In this document: piece after piece, positions 63,601-64,000 of the stretch | Position numbering within the stretch: the first letter of the stretch is position 1 | Layout of the letters: each line of letters begins with the position of its first letter | Assembly: GCA_964019425.1 (NCBI GenBank) | Contig: OZ025814.1 | Location: 882,001 to 946,000, forward strand | Direction: 5' to 3' | DNA length: 64,000 bases | Source of the DNA: Flectonema sp. DT1601 | Taxonomy: Eukaryota > Euglenozoa > Diplonemea > Diplonemida > Diplonemidae | Program-made: the position numbers and the translations under genes | The notes under the pieces: generated by a model | The model's input: only the letters and a program-made list of their open reading frames with translations | Databases searched by the model: none | What the model was told of the DNA's origin: nothing

Positions 63601-64000
63601 TTAAACTCAAGATTTCAAGTTAAAGAACTCCTATCAGAAGAACAAAAGAAGATCTTAGGTAAAGATGACCTTCAGCTATTTGAGATTAGAGAAGTTAATC
63701 ATTTAGATATGGAGATTATTCATATTAGAATGTGTTTAGCTAATGCTGTTTCAAAGCAATCTGCAGCAATCGTATTCAGTGCTGTTGACACCGTGACGAG
63801 AGGTCATGGTGTACTAGACTTAGCATTATCAGATCCTCATCAAGGCCGTAGTCAAGGAGGAGGATGGAATTACACAGTTTTAGTGTCTTATGATGCGAGT
63901 GGGCTGTCTCCTTTGAGAACTTCTCAAGTAACTCGAAGTTGTACAAATATTGGTTCTGATGTCGCAAAGACATTAATAGAAATTAGAGATGCTGGTCATC
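60679..64000 (+). CDS. Arginine ADP-ribosyltransferase with RIIa/Dpy-30-like N terminus (two exons, 3' end beyond the window)
   Basis: Exon 1 is 60679-62242 and exon 2 starts at 62306 and stays open to the window end; the 63-bp intron (GTATGT...AAAACAG) splits a Gly codon. The ATG at 60679 follows a CTACCAG acceptor (AG 60665-60666). Residues ~17-54 (YAERHKLLSLVDTMVDELLK...NPRGFLVSHFSK) look like the RIIa/Dpy-30 dimerisation-docking motif. A long middle holds two unknown globular regions, one Trp/Cys-rich with a WWE-like look (GWYWACAF...VKWHCK, ~63050-63110). The catalytic domain shows the R-S-ExE signature of mono-ADP-ribosyltransferases: YRGLKG (~63385), SSFSSTS (~63455-63472) and REEEWLFPLNSRFQV (~63578-63620). 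Such enzymes transfer ADP-ribose from NAD to arginine. At least ~1,085 residues are in the window. Confidence 0.82.

Noticed and set aside
1-64000. CRISPR arrays, bacterial operons, riboswitches
   Set aside because: The window is eukaryotic with introns and UTR-like spacers; no regularly spaced short repeats of the CRISPR type are present.

Overview
The window looks like nuclear DNA of a unicellular eukaryote, most likely a euglenozoan (kinetoplastid- or diplonemid-like). The evidence is that every supported protein gene lies on the + strand over 64 kb, genes are separated by long poly-T/poly-A tracts, and most start codons follow closely behind an AG acceptor (often ..AACAG or a T-rich ..CAG), as expected for polycistronic transcription with spliced-leader trans-splicing. 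The standard stop codons are used. Seven short cis-introns (63-156 bp) in five genes are too many for a trypanosomatid, so a diplonemid or early-branching kinetoplastid fits better. The species is not determined and no spliced-leader RNA gene was seen.

Layout. 1-2.8 kb: the end of a duplicated leucine-rich-repeat (LRR) segment fused to a 5'-truncated gene with a receiver domain, then a sterol desaturase/fatty-acid hydroxylase. 4-8.3 kb: a full LRR surface receptor, the source of the duplicated piece. 9.6-23.2 kb: a tandem duplication carrying two copies of a three-exon gene for a ~1,596-residue propeller-like, multi-membrane-span protein. 23.2-28.4 kb: a polyQ protein with an SDR-like domain, a J-protein, two small proteins (one RING) and a small type I membrane protein. 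29.6-31.1 kb: a 1.5-kb element with 76-bp terminal inverted repeats and a 9-bp flanking direct repeat, carrying an LSU rRNA 3' fragment and two degenerate tRNAs. 31-43 kb: housekeeping genes (THUMP-type RNA methyltransferase, TFIIA gamma, acid-ceramidase-like amidase, Cwc24 splicing factor) and several unknowns. 42.9-51.7 kb: an 8.8-kb stretch with no convincing protein gene. 51.7-64 kb: a DeSI peptidase, an F-box::Ras-like GTPase fusion, a WD40 protein, an acyl-CoA-oxidase-like protein, a GNAT protein and, running off the edge, an arginine ADP-ribosyltransferase with an N-terminal RIIa/Dpy-30-like docking motif.

Most genes look functionally unrelated, as expected in a euglenozoan gene array. 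The most notable items are: (1) the tandem paralogues, whose differences are mostly amino-acid replacements, clustered in the propeller, while the introns are almost identical; (2) the inverted-repeat element with rRNA/tRNA cargo; (3) the domain fusions F-box::Ras and RIIa::ADP-ribosyltransferase; (4) the chimeric junction at position 661/662; (5) cis-introns that all end in an A/C-rich AACAG without a pyrimidine tract.
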